From Bacillus sp. Marseille-Q1617 (lineage in GTDB: Bacteria > Bacillota > Bacilli > Bacillales > Bacillaceae_B), in assembly GCF_903645295.1 (NCBI RefSeq), contig NZ_CAHJXM010000001.1, positions 1,551,501 through 1,615,500 on the forward strand: a stretch of DNA of 64,000 nt, given 5' to 3'. Below the pieces are notes generated by a model. That model saw only the letters and a list, made by a program, of their open reading frames with translations, was not told where the DNA came from and ran no database searches. This document shows positions 35,757 through 45,445 of this stretch, one piece after another. Position numbers and translations under genes: made by a program. How positions within the stretch are numbered: the stretch's first letter is position 1; the number at the start of each line of letters is the position of its first letter.

Positions 35757-37058
35757 GTGAACAGCAATGAAATATACGTTAGCCTAGACATCGGTACATC
35801 CACAGTGAAAGTGATCATTGGTGAAATGTCAAATGATTCCTTGAACATTATCGGTGTAGGAAATGTAGAATCTGAAGGAATCAGAAAGGGTTCCATCGTA
35901 GATATAGACGAAACTGTTCATACAATCAAGAAAGCAGTTGAGCAGGCAGAAAGGATGGTCGGTTTATCCATAAGCCAGGTCATCGTCGGGATTACAGGAA
36001 ATCATGTTTCTCTTCAAAATTGTCACGGTGTGGTAGCCGTTTCAAGCGAGAATCGTGAAATTGGGGATGAAGACGTCCTGAGGGTGATGGATGCAGCGCA
36101 AGTTGTTTCTATCCCGCCTGAAAGGGAAATCATCAATGTAATTCCAAGACAATTCATAGTTGACGGTCTGGATGAGATTACAGACCCGAGAGGCATGATT
36201 GGTGTCCGTCTCGAAATGGAAGGCACCATCATTACAGGATCTAAGACGATATTACATAATACTTTGCGTTGTGTGGAAAAAGCAGGGCTCGAAATTGTGG
36301 ATATTGTTCTGCAGCCGCTGGCAGCAGGTTCGGTCGCCCTTTCTAAAGATGAAAAAAATCTTGGGGCTGCACTGATTGATATTGGCGGCGGTTCAACGAC
36401 GATAGCTGTATTTGAACAAGGTCATTTAAAAGCCACTACAGTTTTACCTGTGGGGGGAGAACATATTACAAAGGATTTATCCATCGGACTCCGGACATCA
36501 ACCGAGGATGCCGAAAAGATAAAGACAAAATATGGACATGCTTTTTATGATCATGCTTCAGAGGATGAAGTATTCAGTGTTCCAATTATTGGCAGTGATC
36601 AACATCAACAATTTAATCAATTAGAAATTTCTGATATTATAGAAGCAAGGCTTGAAGAGATACTTGACCTTATCAGTCATGAACTGAAGAGAATGGGTAT
36701 CAGGGATCTGCCTGGCGGATATGTATTAACTGGTGGTGTAGTAAATCTGCCAGGTGTGTTAGAATTATCACAAATTGTTTTTCAAAATCGAGTTCGCGTA
36801 GCTATTCCGGATTATATCGGGGTAAGAGAGCCTCAGTATACGACGGCTGTCGGGTTGATAAAATATGCTCAGAAGAATGCCAGATTACAAGGGAAAAGCG
36901 TAAGTGCCGAACCTGTACCGGTTGATGCATCTGAGAAAAGACAGCAGTCGAAACAAACGAATAAGAAGCCAAAGCCAGCAAAAGTAACAGAGGAAACACA
37001 CGAAGATGATAAGGCGATGTCAAAAGTGAAAAAGTTCTTTGGATACTTCTTTGAATAA
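35757..37058 (+). CDS. ftsA: Cell division protein FtsA
   Basis: Actin-like membrane tether for FtsZ. 433 residues. ATPase phosphate-1 motif [14 protein letters not shown], phosphate-2 [14 protein letters not shown], adenosine motif [13 protein letters not shown]. After a long Gln/Lys-rich linker (about 385-415) comes the amphipathic membrane helix [16 protein letters not shown] start after AAGGAGGT. ftsZ follows after 40 bp. Confidence 0.97.
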   Translation: MNSNEIYVSLDIGTSTVKVIIGEMSNDSLNIIGVGNVESEGIRKGSIVDIDETVHTIKKAVEQAERMVGLSISQVIVGITGNHVSLQNCHGVVAVSSENREIGDEDVLRVMDAAQVVSIPPEREIINVIPRQFIVDGLDEITDPRGMIGVRLEMEGTIITGSKTILHNTLRCVEKAGLEIVDIVLQPLAAGSVALSKDEKNLGAALIDIGGGSTTIAVFEQGHLKATTVLPVGGEHITKDLSIGLRTSTEDAEKIKTKYGHAFYDHASEDEVFSVPIIGSDQHQQFNQLEISDIIEARLEEILDLISHELKRMGIRDLPGGYVLTGGVVNLPGVLELSQIVFQNRVRVAIPDYIGVREPQYTTAVGLIKYAQKNARLQGKSVSAEPVPVDASEKRQQSKQTNKKPKPAKVTEETHEDDKAMSKVKKFFGYFFE

Positions 37059-37098
37059 ATAAGGAATCCATTGATTCGACGAGTTAGGAGGATTTGTC

Positions 37099-38256
37099 AT
37101 GTTGGAGTTTGATACAAATTTAGATTCATTAGCGACAATAAAAGTTATTGGTGTCGGTGGAGGAGGAAACAACGCTGTAAACCGAATGATCGAGCACGGT
37201 GTACAGGGTGTTGAATTCATCGCTGTAAATACAGATGCCCAAGCTCTTAATCTATCAAAAGCAGAAATTAAGATGCAAATCGGCGGCAAATTGACTAGAG
37301 GTTTAGGTGCAGGTGCCAATCCTGAAGTCGGTAAGAAAGCTGCTGAAGAAAGTAAAGAGCAGATCGAAGAAGCGTTAAGAGGAGCAGATATGGTCTTCGT
37401 TACAGCTGGAATGGGAGGCGGTACCGGAACTGGTGCGGCACCTGTGATTGCTCAGATCGCACGTGAAATCGGTGCATTGACGGTGGGGGTAGTAACCCGT
37501 CCATTTACCTTTGAAGGCCGTAAGCGTTCAAACCAGGCAAGCGGCGGTATCGCTGCCATGAAAGAAGGAGTGGATACGTTAATCGTCATCCCTAATGATC
37601 GACTTCTTGAAATCGTCGACAAGAGCACTCCGATGCTTGAAGCCTTCAGGGAAGCGGATAACGTATTGAGACAAGGTGTACAGGGTATCTCTGACCTTAT
37701 CGCTACACCGGGCCTGATCAACCTTGACTTTGCAGATGTTAAAACGATCATGTCCAACAAAGGATCTGCATTAATGGGAATCGGTGCAGCTTCTGGTGAG
37801 AATCGTGCTGCAGAGGCTGCGAAGAAAGCAGTTTCCAGTCCATTGCTTGAGACATCGATTGATGGAGCACAGGGTGTTCTGATGAACATCACAGGTGGAA
37901 CGAGCTTGAGCCTGTATGAAGTACAGGAAGCTGCTGATATCGTCGCTTCAGCATCAGACCAGGACGTAAATATGATCTTTGGTTCTGTCATCAACGAAGA
38001 CTTAAAAGATGATATCATCGTTACTGTCATCGCTACTGGATTTAACGAAGAAGTTCTTCAAGCGCCAAAGCAGACACGTCCAACATTTGGCGGTGTGAAG
38101 CCTAATCCAGCTCCAAGTCAGCAGCAGATCAAGCGTGAACAGCCAAAACGTGAAGAACCTCAACAGCAAGAACCTGTACGTTCTTCGTCTAACCAGGGTG
38201 CAGAAGATACACTTGATATTCCGACATTCCTGCGTAACCGTAACCGCAGACGATAA
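37099..38256 (+). CDS. ftsZ: Cell division protein FtsZ
   Basis: 385-residue tubulin homologue forming the Z ring. GTP-binding GGGTGTG loop (about 105-111), NTDAQAL, T7-loop [11 protein letters not shown], then a Gln/Pro/Glu-rich disordered linker (about 318-370) and the conserved C-terminal peptide [15 protein letters not shown] that binds FtsA, SepF and EzrA. TTAGGAGG precedes the ATG. Confidence 0.98.
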   Translation: MLEFDTNLDSLATIKVIGVGGGGNNAVNRMIEHGVQGVEFIAVNTDAQALNLSKAEIKMQIGGKLTRGLGAGANPEVGKKAAEESKEQIEEALRGADMVFVTAGMGGGTGTGAAPVIAQIAREIGALTVGVVTRPFTFEGRKRSNQASGGIAAMKEGVDTLIVIPNDRLLEIVDKSTPMLEAFREADNVLRQGVQGISDLIATPGLINLDFADVKTIMSNKGSALMGIGAASGENRAAEAAKKAVSSPLLETSIDGAQGVLMNITGGTSLSLYEVQEAADIVASASDQDVNMIFGSVINEDLKDDIIVTVIATGFNEEVLQAPKQTRPTFGGVKPNPAPSQQQIKREQPKREEPQQQEPVRSSSNQGAEDTLDIPTFLRNRNRRR

Positions 38257-38291
38257 TCAGTGCCAGGTTCATACAGCTAAATAACTTTCAC

Positions 38292-38322
38292 AAAAAAGAC
38301 CCCTCATCGAGGGGTCTTTTTT
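38292..38322. terminator. Terminator after ftsZ
   Basis: Fourteen-base perfect stem AAAAAAGACCCCTC / GAGGGGTCTTTTTT with an ATC loop. Confidence 0.93.
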
Positions 38323-38333
38323 GTGTTTACCTT

Positions 38334-38368
38334 CCTTCACTCAAGGGTTACTAACCCTTGAGTGAAGG
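38334..38368. other. Perfect 16-bp palindrome upstream of the spoIIG promoter
   Basis: Arms 38334-38349 and 38353-38368 (CCTTCACTCAAGGGTT / AACCCTTGAGTGAAGG) with a 3-nt loop. No T tract on either strand, and it lies just after the ftsZ terminator, so it is not an ordinary terminator. It could be a protein-binding site or cruciform. Confidence 0.75.
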
Positions 38369-38424
38369 GAGGTGACATATTTCGTTTCTTTCTCTTAAAA
38401 GTTTTCCTTCCTGGCATACATAAA

Positions 38425-38458
38425 ATGACAAACTTTTAGAGGGTATGTACGATATACT
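38425..38458 (+). promoter_or_regulatory. spoIIG promoter, Spo0A-dependent type
   Basis: ATGACA (38425-38430), a 22-nt spacer, then TATACT (38453-38458). The B. subtilis spoIIG promoter is known for the same over-long 22-bp spacing, needing Spo0A~P to work. TGACAAA (38426-38432) is a degenerate 0A box (consensus TGTCGAA) overlapping the -35. Predicted start about 38465, 59 bp before spoIIGA. Confidence 0.75.
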
Positions 38459-38523
38459 TCGTATAAGTCATTCAGTTTCAGTAAATAGCGAGCAAACTAG
38501 ATGAAGTTTAAGGAGGGTAGCGA

Positions 38524-39447
38524 TTGACCTTATATTTAGATGTCATCTGGTTGTTGAATGTATGTGTGGATTTTATGTTGCTCTGGCTGACAGGTTTGCT
38601 CCTCAAAAGACAATTCGCTCTCTGGAGGATAGCGATAGGAAGTCTGATCGGTTCTGCCATTATAATACTTTCCTTTTCACCCTATGCCTATGTTGCCGGG
38701 AATCCTTTGGTTAAGCTGCTGTTTTCACTGATCATGGTTTATTCGTCATTTGGTTATAAGAGATTTCGTTACTATCTTACGAATCTTCTTATGTTTTATT
38801 TTGTCACTTTTCTGACAGGTGGAATCCTCATTGGTGCCCATTACTTCCTTACGTTTGATCCTGGAGCGGAGACGACCGTACTTTTGGCAAGTATCAAGGG
38901 ATTTGGAGATCCAATCAGCTGGGTATTCGTCATGATTGCATTTCCACTTGCTTGGTATTTCTCGAAAGGCAGGATGGATAGTGTGGAGCACGTTAAGATC
39001 CAATACGATCAACTAGTGGATGTCACCATCATTATCGGGGATTATGAATTCAGCGTAAAGGGACTTGTGGACAGCGGCAATCAGCTGCAGGATCCTATAT
39101 CAAAGGCACCCGTGATGATCGTTTCCACAACATCTTTAAAGGATACAGTCCCTGAAGAAGTGAAAATGTTATGTGAAGAAGCGGAGGACATCTTCTCGGG
39201 TCAAACAAACCTCGAAGTACAATGGTCTGACCGATTAAGAATCGTACCTGCCCAGTCGGTCGGAAGGAAAAGCCAGCTTTTAGCAGCAATTAAGCCTGAT
39301 TCCATCATTTTAAAAGATCATGAATCCTCCTGGTCATCAAGCGGCTTGATCGTCTTCAGGCAGGAACCGCTCTCGGCTGATGAAAGCTTTGGAGCGATCG
39401 TTCATCCCAGAATGGCTTCAGGGAAGCCGGTACAGAATGTTTCATAG
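38524..39447 (+). CDS. spoIIGA: Sigma-E processing peptidase SpoIIGA
   Basis: 307 residues. Five N-terminal membrane spans (to about residue 145), then a cytoplasmic aspartic-protease-like domain with [11 protein letters not shown]; Asp183 is the known catalytic residue in B. subtilis and has the same number here. Cleaves pro-SigE after a signal from the forespore (SpoIIR). TTG start with AAGGAGGG upstream. sigE starts 44 bp later. Confidence 0.96.
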   Translation: MTLYLDVIWLLNVCVDFMLLWLTGLLLKRQFALWRIAIGSLIGSAIIILSFSPYAYVAGNPLVKLLFSLIMVYSSFGYKRFRYYLTNLLMFYFVTFLTGGILIGAHYFLTFDPGAETTVLLASIKGFGDPISWVFVMIAFPLAWYFSKGRMDSVEHVKIQYDQLVDVTIIIGDYEFSVKGLVDSGNQLQDPISKAPVMIVSTTSLKDTVPEEVKMLCEEAEDIFSGQTNLEVQWSDRLRIVPAQSVGRKSQLLAAIKPDSIILKDHESSWSSSGLIVFRQEPLSADESFGAIVHPRMASGKPVQNVS

Positions 39448-39491
39448 TATTACTATACTCACATTCTATAGAAATAGAAGGGGGAACAACG

Positions 39492-40211
39492 ATGAAAAAA
39501 TTAAAAATGAAATTTTTATATTTCTGGTACAAATTGTTAATCAAACTTGGAATAAAGACGGATGAAATCTATTACATAGGAGGCAGTGAGGCACTTCCTC
39601 CTCCCCTGACAAAAGAAGAGGAAGAAGTCCTTCTGAACAAATTGCCAGGTGGCGATAAAGCGGCACGCTCATTACTCATTGAACGAAATCTGAGATTGGT
39701 CGTATATATTGCCAGAAAATTTGAGAACACAGGCATAAACATTGAAGATTTGATCAGTATCGGTACGATTGGATTAATCAAAGCAGTAAACACCTTCAAT
39801 CCAGAAAAAAAGATCAAACTTGCCACCTATGCATCCAGATGTATTGAAAATGAAATCCTTATGTATCTAAGAAGAAACAATAAAATACGTTCAGAAGTCT
39901 CATTTGATGAACCGTTGAATATTGATTGGGATGGAAATGAACTGCTGCTTTCAGATGTCCTTGGGACGGATGAGGATATTATCACGAAAGACCTCGAAGC
40001 CACTGTGGATAAGAAATTGTTGTTCAATGCACTCCACCAGCTTTCCGATCGTGAAAAACAAATCATGGAGCTGAGATTCGGCTTGATGGGGGAAGAAGAA
40101 AAGACTCAAAAAGATGTGGCGGATATGCTGGGGATTTCACAGTCTTATATCTCCAGGCTCGAGAAAAGGATTATCAAGAGGTTGAAAAAAGAATTCAATA
40201 AAATGGTATAA
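39492..40211 (+). CDS. sigE: Pro-sigma-E, early mother-cell sigma factor
   Basis: 239 residues with the basic, amphipathic pro-sequence ([20 protein letters not shown], about 27 residues removed by SpoIIGA). Region 2: [33 protein letters not shown]...[19 protein letters not shown]. Region 4: [14 protein letters not shown]...[27 protein letters not shown]. Co-transcribed with spoIIGA from the Spo0A promoter. Confidence 0.98.
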   Translation: MKKLKMKFLYFWYKLLIKLGIKTDEIYYIGGSEALPPPLTKEEEEVLLNKLPGGDKAARSLLIERNLRLVVYIARKFENTGINIEDLISIGTIGLIKAVNTFNPEKKIKLATYASRCIENEILMYLRRNNKIRSEVSFDEPLNIDWDGNELLLSDVLGTDEDIITKDLEATVDKKLLFNALHQLSDREKQIMELRFGLMGEEEKTQKDVADMLGISQSYISRLEKRIIKRLKKEFNKMV

Positions 40212-40219
40212 ATTCTAAA

Positions 40220-40252
40220 CGGCTGATCTTTCAAACAGGATCAGCTTTTTTA
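40220..40252 (+). terminator. Weak terminator between sigE and sigG
   Basis: Seven-base stem GCTGATC / GATCAGC with a 10-nt loop and a T tract. Short enough to allow read-through into sigG, as seen in B. subtilis. Confidence 0.75.
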
Positions 40253-40340
40253 TTTGTCCCCATAAAATTTTTTTCGACCATTCTTTCTTGTATTTACAAG
40301 GGGTTCGACGGAAACAAGCCATCATCCAACTGAAAGAAAT

Positions 40341-40369
40341 GCATATTTTTCCTCCTCAAGGAAATACTG
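40341..40369 (+). promoter_or_regulatory. SigF/SigG-type promoter for sigG
   Basis: GCATA (40341-40345) matches the forespore -35 GYWTA; GGAAATACT from 40360 matches the SigF -10 GGNRANANT, with 14-nt spacing. Start predicted near 40375, about 30 nt before the sigG ATG. Fits the known SigF activation and SigG autoregulation of this gene. Confidence 0.72.
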
Positions 40370-40403
40370 AAATTTGTACAACAGCTCCTGCAAGGAGGGG
40401 AAA
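40346..40403 (+). promoter_or_regulatory. Anti-Shine-Dalgarno pairing in the sigG leader
   Basis: TTTTTCCTCC (40346-40355) can pair over ten positions (two G-U) with GGAGGGGAAA (40394-40403), the sigG ribosome-binding site. The left arm lies between the -35 and -10 of the SigF/G promoter, so only read-through RNA from spoIIG would contain it. A second local hairpin, CTCCT-GCA-AGGAG (40385-40397), exists in both transcripts. Confidence 0.6.
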
Positions 40404-40405
40404 GA

Positions 40406-41182
40406 ATGACACGTAATAAAGTTGAGATTTGTGGTGTAGATACTTCCAAATTACCAGTATTGAAAAATGAAGAAATGAGAGTCCTTTTCAAACAAATGCA
40501 AGCAGGCGATATATCCGCAAGAGAAAAGCTTGTGAATGGAAATTTACGCCTCGTCTTAAGTGTAATTCAACGCTTTAACAACCGTGGTGAGTATGTTGAT
40601 GACTTGTTTCAAGTCGGGTGTATCGGATTGATGAAATCTATCGACAATTTTGATTTAGGTCAAAATGTACGGTTCTCCACCTATGCAGTACCGATGATAA
40701 TAGGAGAGATACGTCGTTATCTGCGTGACAATAACCCGATCCGTGTCTCGCGCTCTCTGCGTGACATTGCTTACAAAGCGTTACAAGTGAGAGAAAAGCT
40801 GATGGGTGAAACCTCCAAAGAACCTACTGCAGAAGAGATTGCCAAGGTTTTGGATGTCCCGCATGAAGAAATTGTTTTTGCTCTGGATGCAATCCAGGAT
40901 CCGGTTTCCTTGTTTGAGCCCATTTATAATGACGGAGGCGATCCGATCTTTGTAATGGACCAGCTCAGCGATGAACGAAACCGTGATTTCCACTGGATAG
41001 AGGAAATCGCCTTGCAAGAAGGTATGCGAAGATTGAATGATCGGGAAAAGCTGATTATCAGTAAACGCTTTTTTCAAGGAAAAACTCAAATGGAAGTAGC
41101 AGACGAAATAGGGATTTCACAAGCTCAAGTATCTCGATTAGAAAAAGCAGCCATAAAACAAATGAATAAGAATATTCAATAA
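40406..41182 (+). CDS. sigG: Late forespore sigma factor SigG
   Basis: 258 residues, very close to B. subtilis SigG: NKVEICGVDTSKLPVLKN start, region 2 NRGEYVDDLFQVGCIGLMKSIDNFDL and STYAVPMIIGEIRRYLRDNNPIRVSRSLRD, region 3 ALDAIQDPVSLFEPIYNDGGDP, region 4 RFFQGKTQMEVADEIGISQAQVSRLEKAAI. AAGGAGGGGAAAG before ATG. ylmA, which follows sigG in B. subtilis, is absent. Confidence 0.98.
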   Translation: MTRNKVEICGVDTSKLPVLKNEEMRVLFKQMQAGDISAREKLVNGNLRLVLSVIQRFNNRGEYVDDLFQVGCIGLMKSIDNFDLGQNVRFSTYAVPMIIGEIRRYLRDNNPIRVSRSLRDIAYKALQVREKLMGETSKEPTAEEIAKVLDVPHEEIVFALDAIQDPVSLFEPIYNDGGDPIFVMDQLSDERNRDFHWIEEIALQEGMRRLNDREKLIISKRFFQGKTQMEVADEIGISQAQVSRLEKAAIKQMNKNIQ

Positions 41183-41228
41183 GAATCATCGGGGGAAGAA
41201 GAAATATTTCCTCGCTGATCAACTTGAG

Positions 41229-41267
41229 AAAGGCAGATCCATAAATCCCGGGTCTGCCTTTCTTTTT
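41229..41267 (+). terminator. Terminator after sigG
   Basis: AAAGGCAGA / TCTGCCTTT stem (41229-41237, 41253-41261) followed by CTTTTT. Confidence 0.85.
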
Positions 41268-41347
41268 GCTGCATACAATGTAGTAAGGTGCATAATGTTG
41301 TCCGGCAGGTTTTCCGGTCACATTCAAAAGTTGCAGGAGGGGATCTT

Positions 41348-41629
41348 GTGGTACGAATATCTGAATTCCAAATTAAAGACGTGGTCAATATATCGGATGG
41401 AAGAAAGTTAGGGAATATTGGAGACATTGAAATCAATTTGGATACGGGCAGGATTGAAGCGATCGTGATCGGGGGAGGCGGTAAGCTGCTTGGGTTCTTT
41501 GGGAAAGATGAGGATATTGTCATACCGTGGAAAAGTATCGTGAAAATTGGTGAAGACGTCATACTGGTCCGGCATAAAGAAAGCCATTATATACAAGGTC
41601 AGCTTGAGGAACCCAAAGAATCTTCGTGA
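41348..41629 (+). CDS. ylmC: YlmC/YmxH family PRC-barrel protein
   Basis: 93 residues with a PRC-barrel-like fold (VRISEFQIKDVVNISDGRKLGNIGDIEIN...GRIEAIVIGGGGK). GTG 41348 follows CAGGAGGGG at about 5 nt; the upstream frame has no site. Related to B. subtilis YlmC and sporulation protein YmxH. Function unknown. Confidence 0.93.
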   Translation: MVRISEFQIKDVVNISDGRKLGNIGDIEINLDTGRIEAIVIGGGGKLLGFFGKDEDIVIPWKSIVKIGEDVILVRHKESHYIQGQLEEPKESS

Positions 41630-41689
41630 TGATAAATGACGAATATTCAGATTCTGTGGTACACTTATAAAAAAGAAGGAGATTCAATC

Positions 41690-42514
41690 GTGTCTAACGA
41701 GCCATTTTACAAAGAAACCGATTCGTATTATACAATTAAGAAATGGACAGAAGAATTTCCCGGGTTGAAAGCTGGTATGACTACAAGACTTGGTGGAAAC
41801 AGTAAAGGCTGCTATGATTCATTAAATATGGGCCTGCATGTTGGTGATGAAAGCCAAGCTGTTGTAAAAAACAGAACATTGATATCCCGTTCATTACAAT
41901 TCCCTCTGGAAAACTGGATAGGTGCTGAACAGACACACGGGAACAGGATTCATACAGCGATCCCTTCTGATGGGGGAAAAGGGAGCCTGTCATATTCCAC
42001 GAGTATCAAAGATACGGATGGTTTTTTGACTGACCATAAAAATATTCTGTTAACGATGTGTTACGCAGATTGTGTCCCTCTATATTTTCTTGATAAAAAG
42101 ACTGGGAAGATCGGGGTGGCTCATGCTGGCTGGAAGGGAACAGTAGATGAGATAGGACCGGCCATGATAACCGAATTCATGGACGAAGGTTCCCTGCTAC
42201 CAGATCTTGAAGTCGTCATCGGTCCTTCCATTTGTGAAAAATGCTATGTTGTAGATGACAGAGTATTGAATCGAGTAAAAAAAGTACTAGAAGATGGTAA
42301 CGACTTGCCCTATAATTTAAAGGAAGAGGGGCAGTATCATTTGGATTTGAAGAAGTTGAACAGACTCCTTCTGCTTCAAACCGGTTTAGATGAACAGCAA
42401 ATCCATACTTCTGGTTATTGTTCTTCCTGCAGCAGTGAATTTTACTCTTTCCGAAGAGATGATGGAAAGACAGGAAGAATGATGAGTTTTATAGGCTGGA
42501 AGGAGAAAATGTAA
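41690..42514 (+). CDS. ylmD: YlmD, purine nucleoside phosphorylase / laccase-domain (YfiH/LACC1) family
   Basis: 274 residues. Conserved [29 protein letters not shown] and [11 protein letters not shown] motifs form the zinc site of the YfiH/LACC1 fold, whose members act as purine nucleoside phosphorylases/adenosine deaminases rather than true laccases. GTG 41690 with AAGAAGGAGA upstream. Its TAA overlaps the ylmE ATG. Confidence 0.93.
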   Translation: MSNEPFYKETDSYYTIKKWTEEFPGLKAGMTTRLGGNSKGCYDSLNMGLHVGDESQAVVKNRTLISRSLQFPLENWIGAEQTHGNRIHTAIPSDGGKGSLSYSTSIKDTDGFLTDHKNILLTMCYADCVPLYFLDKKTGKIGVAHAGWKGTVDEIGPAMITEFMDEGSLLPDLEVVIGPSICEKCYVVDDRVLNRVKKVLEDGNDLPYNLKEEGQYHLDLKKLNRLLLLQTGLDEQQIHTSGYCSSCSSEFYSFRRDDGKTGRMMSFIGWKEKM

Positions 42515-43188
42515 TGAGAGTTGAAGAAAACCTGAAAATCATACAGGATAACATTAACGAGGCTTGCAGCAGGAGTGGAAGAAAGCCTGGAGATATTAAT
42601 ATTGTCGCCGTAACCAAGTATGTTTCGACAAAAAGAGCCGAGGAAGCCCTGCAGGCCGGGTTGATTCATTTAGGTGAAAACAGGGATTCAGGCCTCCTGT
42701 CCAAATGGGAAGAGCTGAAAGATGAACCCGAATGGCATTTCATCGGTACACTTCAATCTAAGAAGGTTAAGAATATCATTGACAAAGTATCATACATACA
42801 CTCCTTGGACAGGTTATCCCTGGCCAAGGAAATTCATAAAAGAGCGGACAGGCCTATATCTTGTTTCGTTCAGGTGAATGTATCGGGAGAGGATTCAAAA
42901 CATGGCATGCCTCCCCAGGAAGTAGAAGACTTCATCAGAAGACTGCAAGATTACCCTTCAGTAAGGGTGATCGGATTAATGACGATGGCGCCTAACACTG
43001 ATGATGAAGGATTTTTAAGAAAGTGCTTCCGTACCTTACGAGACCTTCAGGAGAAGATCCATTCCTTGGACTTATCAAATGCACCATGTACAGAGCTATC
43101 AATGGGGATGAGTAATGATTACACGATTGCGATTGAAGAAGGAGCTACTTTTATCCGTATTGGATCAGCGTTAGTTGGAAATGACTGA
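42514..43188 (+). CDS. ylmE: YggS/PLPBP-family pyridoxal phosphate homeostasis protein YlmE
   Basis: 224 residues of the TIM-barrel PLP-binding protein family. VAVTKYVS carries the Schiff-base lysine, followed by [45 protein letters not shown] and LSMGMSNDY...[13 protein letters not shown]. Start overlaps the ylmD stop. Next is sepF, 16 bp away. Confidence 0.95.
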   Translation: MRVEENLKIIQDNINEACSRSGRKPGDINIVAVTKYVSTKRAEEALQAGLIHLGENRDSGLLSKWEELKDEPEWHFIGTLQSKKVKNIIDKVSYIHSLDRLSLAKEIHKRADRPISCFVQVNVSGEDSKHGMPPQEVEDFIRRLQDYPSVRVIGLMTMAPNTDDEGFLRKCFRTLRDLQEKIHSLDLSNAPCTELSMGMSNDYTIAIEEGATFIRIGSALVGND

Positions 43189-43204
43189 GAGGGGATGTAC
43201 GTAA

Positions 43205-43654
43205 ATGGGCATTAAATCTAAATTGAAAACCTTCTTCTTGTTAGATGAAGAAGAATATGATTATGAAGAAGATGAGAAGTTCGAAGAGGAATTCGAGGAG
43301 AAGAAGAAAATGAAAACACAACCAGTATCCGGATCGAAGCAGAATGTAGTGAGCCTTCAGAGCGTCCAGAAATCCTCCAAGGTGATTCTGGTAGAACCAA
43401 GAGTATATGCAGAAGCACAGGAAATTGCAGACCATCTGAAAAATAGGCGTTCAGTGCTTGTGAATCTGCAGCGTATTCAGCATGATCAGGCCAAACGCAT
43501 TGTCGACTTTCTCAGCGGAACAGTTTACGCGATAGGAGGCGACATTCAGCGTGTAGGTATGGACATCTTCCTTTGTACACCTGATAATGTCGAAGTAAGC
43601 GGGAATATTTCAGAATTCCTGAAAGAAGAAGATATATCTGATTCAAGGTGGTAA
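43205..43654 (+). CDS. sepF: Cell division protein SepF
   Basis: 149 residues. N-terminal amphipathic membrane-binding helix ([13 protein letters not shown]), a very acidic Glu/Asp/Tyr linker, then the FtsZ-binding core ([32 protein letters not shown] ... [29 protein letters not shown]). Links Z-ring filaments to the membrane together with FtsA. Confidence 0.97.
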   Translation: MGIKSKLKTFFLLDEEEYDYEEDEKFEEEFEEKKKMKTQPVSGSKQNVVSLQSVQKSSKVILVEPRVYAEAQEIADHLKNRRSVLVNLQRIQHDQAKRIVDFLSGTVYAIGGDIQRVGMDIFLCTPDNVEVSGNISEFLKEEDISDSRW

Positions 43655-43662
43655 TGTAAATT

Positions 43663-43926
43663 ATGGCATTTGTTTATGACGTTTTATCTACACTTATTCA
43701 GCTTTATTCATGGGCATTAATCATTTATATATTAATGTCATGGTTCCCTAATGCGAGGGAATCTTCCATCGGCCAGTTTTTGGCCAGGATTTGTGAACCT
43801 TACCTGGAACCATTCAGACGGTTCGTGCCGCCGCTTGGGATGATCGATATCTCCCCGATCGTTGCATTCATTGTGTTGAATTTGGCACAAATGGGTCTCC
43901 GCCAATTATTCCTTTGGTTCATTTGA
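43663..43926 (+). CDS. ylmG: YggT-family membrane protein YlmG
   Basis: 87 residues, two spans separated by a conserved loop ([40 protein letters not shown]). YggT family; division-cluster neighbour of sepF in Gram-positives and cyanobacteria. Starts 8 bp after sepF. Confidence 0.95.
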   Translation: MAFVYDVLSTLIQLYSWALIIYILMSWFPNARESSIGQFLARICEPYLEPFRRFVPPLGMIDISPIVAFIVLNLAQMGLRQLFLWFI

Positions 43927-43956
43927 ATGGATGCATAGTAAAAATGTTTTTTTCCG

Positions 43957-43999
43957 TAAAGAGCTGAAACAATTCAAATCGTTTCAGTTCTTTTATTTT
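43957..43999 (+). terminator. Terminator after ylmG
   Basis: AAAGAGCTGAAAC (43958-43970) with GTTTCAGTTCTTT (43981-43993), T-rich tail. Confidence 0.82.
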
Positions 44000-44040
44000 G
44001 GGGTCATCGGTATACAAGAATTTGTTAGGAGGTGAGGAAG

Positions 44041-44808
44041 ATGTCCATATATCAGCATTTCAGACAGGATGAAAAAGAATTCGTTGACAGTGTGCTCCAG
44101 TGGAGAGAGCAAGTGGAAAGTCAATATGCACCTAAACGGACGGACTTTCTTGATCCCAGGCAGCAGCACATAGTAAAGTCGATCATCGGGCAGAATGAAC
44201 AGGTGCTGCTATCCTTTTTTCCAGAACATACAGAAAGGAAAAGGGCTTTGCTGTATCCCTCCTATTTCCAGCCTGAAGAAGAAGATTATGGTATACGCTT
44301 ATTCGAGATTGAGTACCCAAGTAAGTTTGTTACAATAGAACATAGGCAAGTATTAGGAAGTATCATGTCTTTGGGTCTAAAGCGTGATAAATTTGGCGAT
44401 ATCCTGACAAATCAACAAAAAGTCCAGCTGATTCTCGCCGAAGAGATCTCTGAATTCGTCAGAATGGAATTAAATGAGATCGGGAAAGCAAAAGTGACAT
44501 TACAATCCGTCCCTTTTACAGAATTGATCGAGACAGGCGAAAAGTGGCAGGAGAAAGTAACGACTGTGAGTTCACTTAGACTGGATGTTGTGCTCTCAGC
44601 AGTTTATAATATTTCACGTCAGAAGGCTCAAACCTACATCAAAAGCAACCTTGTGAAACTGAATTGGAAGATCACAGAAAATCCCTCCATGGAAGTCGAA
44701 ACAGGAGACGTATTGTCAGTAAGAGGTTACGGAAGAAGTAAGCTTATTTCGATCGAAGGCAGGACCAAACGGGAAAAATGGCGAATTTCTTTAGGGATTC
44801 TCAAATAA
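44041..44808 (+). CDS. ylmH: S4-domain RNA-binding protein YlmH (RqcP2-like)
   Basis: 255 residues. N-terminal YlmH domain (IYQHFRQDEKEFVDSVLQW...DFLDPRQQHI) and a C-terminal S4 domain from about residue 180 (LRLDVVLSAVYNISRQKAQTYIKSNLVKLNW...GDVLSVRGYGRSKL). B. subtilis YlmH acts on stalled 50S subunits in ribosome quality control and can substitute for RqcP; rqcH is at the other end of this window. ATG 44041 follows AGGAGGTGAG. Confidence 0.94.
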   Translation: MSIYQHFRQDEKEFVDSVLQWREQVESQYAPKRTDFLDPRQQHIVKSIIGQNEQVLLSFFPEHTERKRALLYPSYFQPEEEDYGIRLFEIEYPSKFVTIEHRQVLGSIMSLGLKRDKFGDILTNQQKVQLILAEEISEFVRMELNEIGKAKVTLQSVPFTELIETGEKWQEKVTTVSSLRLDVVLSAVYNISRQKAQTYIKSNLVKLNWKITENPSMEVETGDVLSVRGYGRSKLISIEGRTKREKWRISLGILK

Positions 44809-44897
44809 ATTGAAGAAAAAAGAAGGAAATCCCCCACATACTGTCGAAATTTTAGTTATAATAAAAGTGTAATCACCAAGTACTGGAGGTGGCTCCC

Positions 44898-45413
44898 ATG
44901 CCTTTAACGCCATTAGACATACATAACAAGGAGTTTAGTCGTGGCTTTCGCGGTTATGATGAGGATGAGGTTAATGAATTCTTAGATCAAATCATTAAAG
45001 ATTACGAAATTCTTATCCGTGAAAAGAAAGAAACTGAAGAACGTTTGAATTCCCTTAATGAACGATTAGGTCATTTTACAACCATTGAAGAAACGCTTAA
45101 CAAATCCATCGTCATCGCTCAAGAAGCAGGGGAAGAAGTAAAGAGGAACGCAACGAAAGAAGCCAAACTGATTATCAAAGAAGCTGAAAAGAATGCAGAC
45201 AGGATTGTCAATGAATCACTTTCAAAAGCAAGAAAGATCGCGATTGAAATTGAAGAGCTTAAGAAGCAGTCGAAAGTATTCCGCACACGTTTCAAGATGT
45301 TGATTGAAGCGCAGCTTGATCTGCTTGATACTGATGATTGGGATCGGTTGATGGAATTTGATTTAGATGCGACTGAATTGAAAACTCTTAAAGAAGAAGA
45401 GACTCTTTCTTGA
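44898..45413 (+). CDS. divIVA: Cell-pole and division-site protein DivIVA
   Basis: 171-residue coiled-coil protein. The N-terminal membrane-curvature-binding domain (LTPLDIHNKEFSRGFRGYDEDEVNEFLDQIIKDYE, residues 3-37) includes Phe and Arg of the crossed-loop tip. Coiled coils cover about 30-155. GGAGGTGG precedes ATG 44898. Its TGA stop overlaps the -35 of the ileS promoter. Confidence 0.97.
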   Translation: MPLTPLDIHNKEFSRGFRGYDEDEVNEFLDQIIKDYEILIREKKETEERLNSLNERLGHFTTIEETLNKSIVIAQEAGEEVKRNATKEAKLIIKEAEKNADRIVNESLSKARKIAIEIEELKKQSKVFRTRFKMLIEAQLDLLDTDDWDRLMEFDLDATELKTLKEEETLS

Positions 45414-45439
45414 CGAAAGCTGCTTTCATTTCATATAAT
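45410..45439 (+). promoter_or_regulatory. SigA promoter for ileS
   Basis: TTGACG (45410-45415), 18 nt, TATAAT (45434-45439). The -35 overlaps the divIVA stop codon. Start about 45446, at the beginning of the T-box leader. Confidence 0.82.
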
Positions 45440-45445
45440 TGTAAA

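Noticed and set aside
37452..38030. 192-codon minus-strand frame inside ftsZ
   Set aside because: Antisense shadow of a strongly coding gene; serine/proline-rich with no initiation signals.
38334..38368. Second terminator after ftsZ
   Set aside because: No T tract on either side of the stem on either strand; kept instead as an unexplained palindrome.
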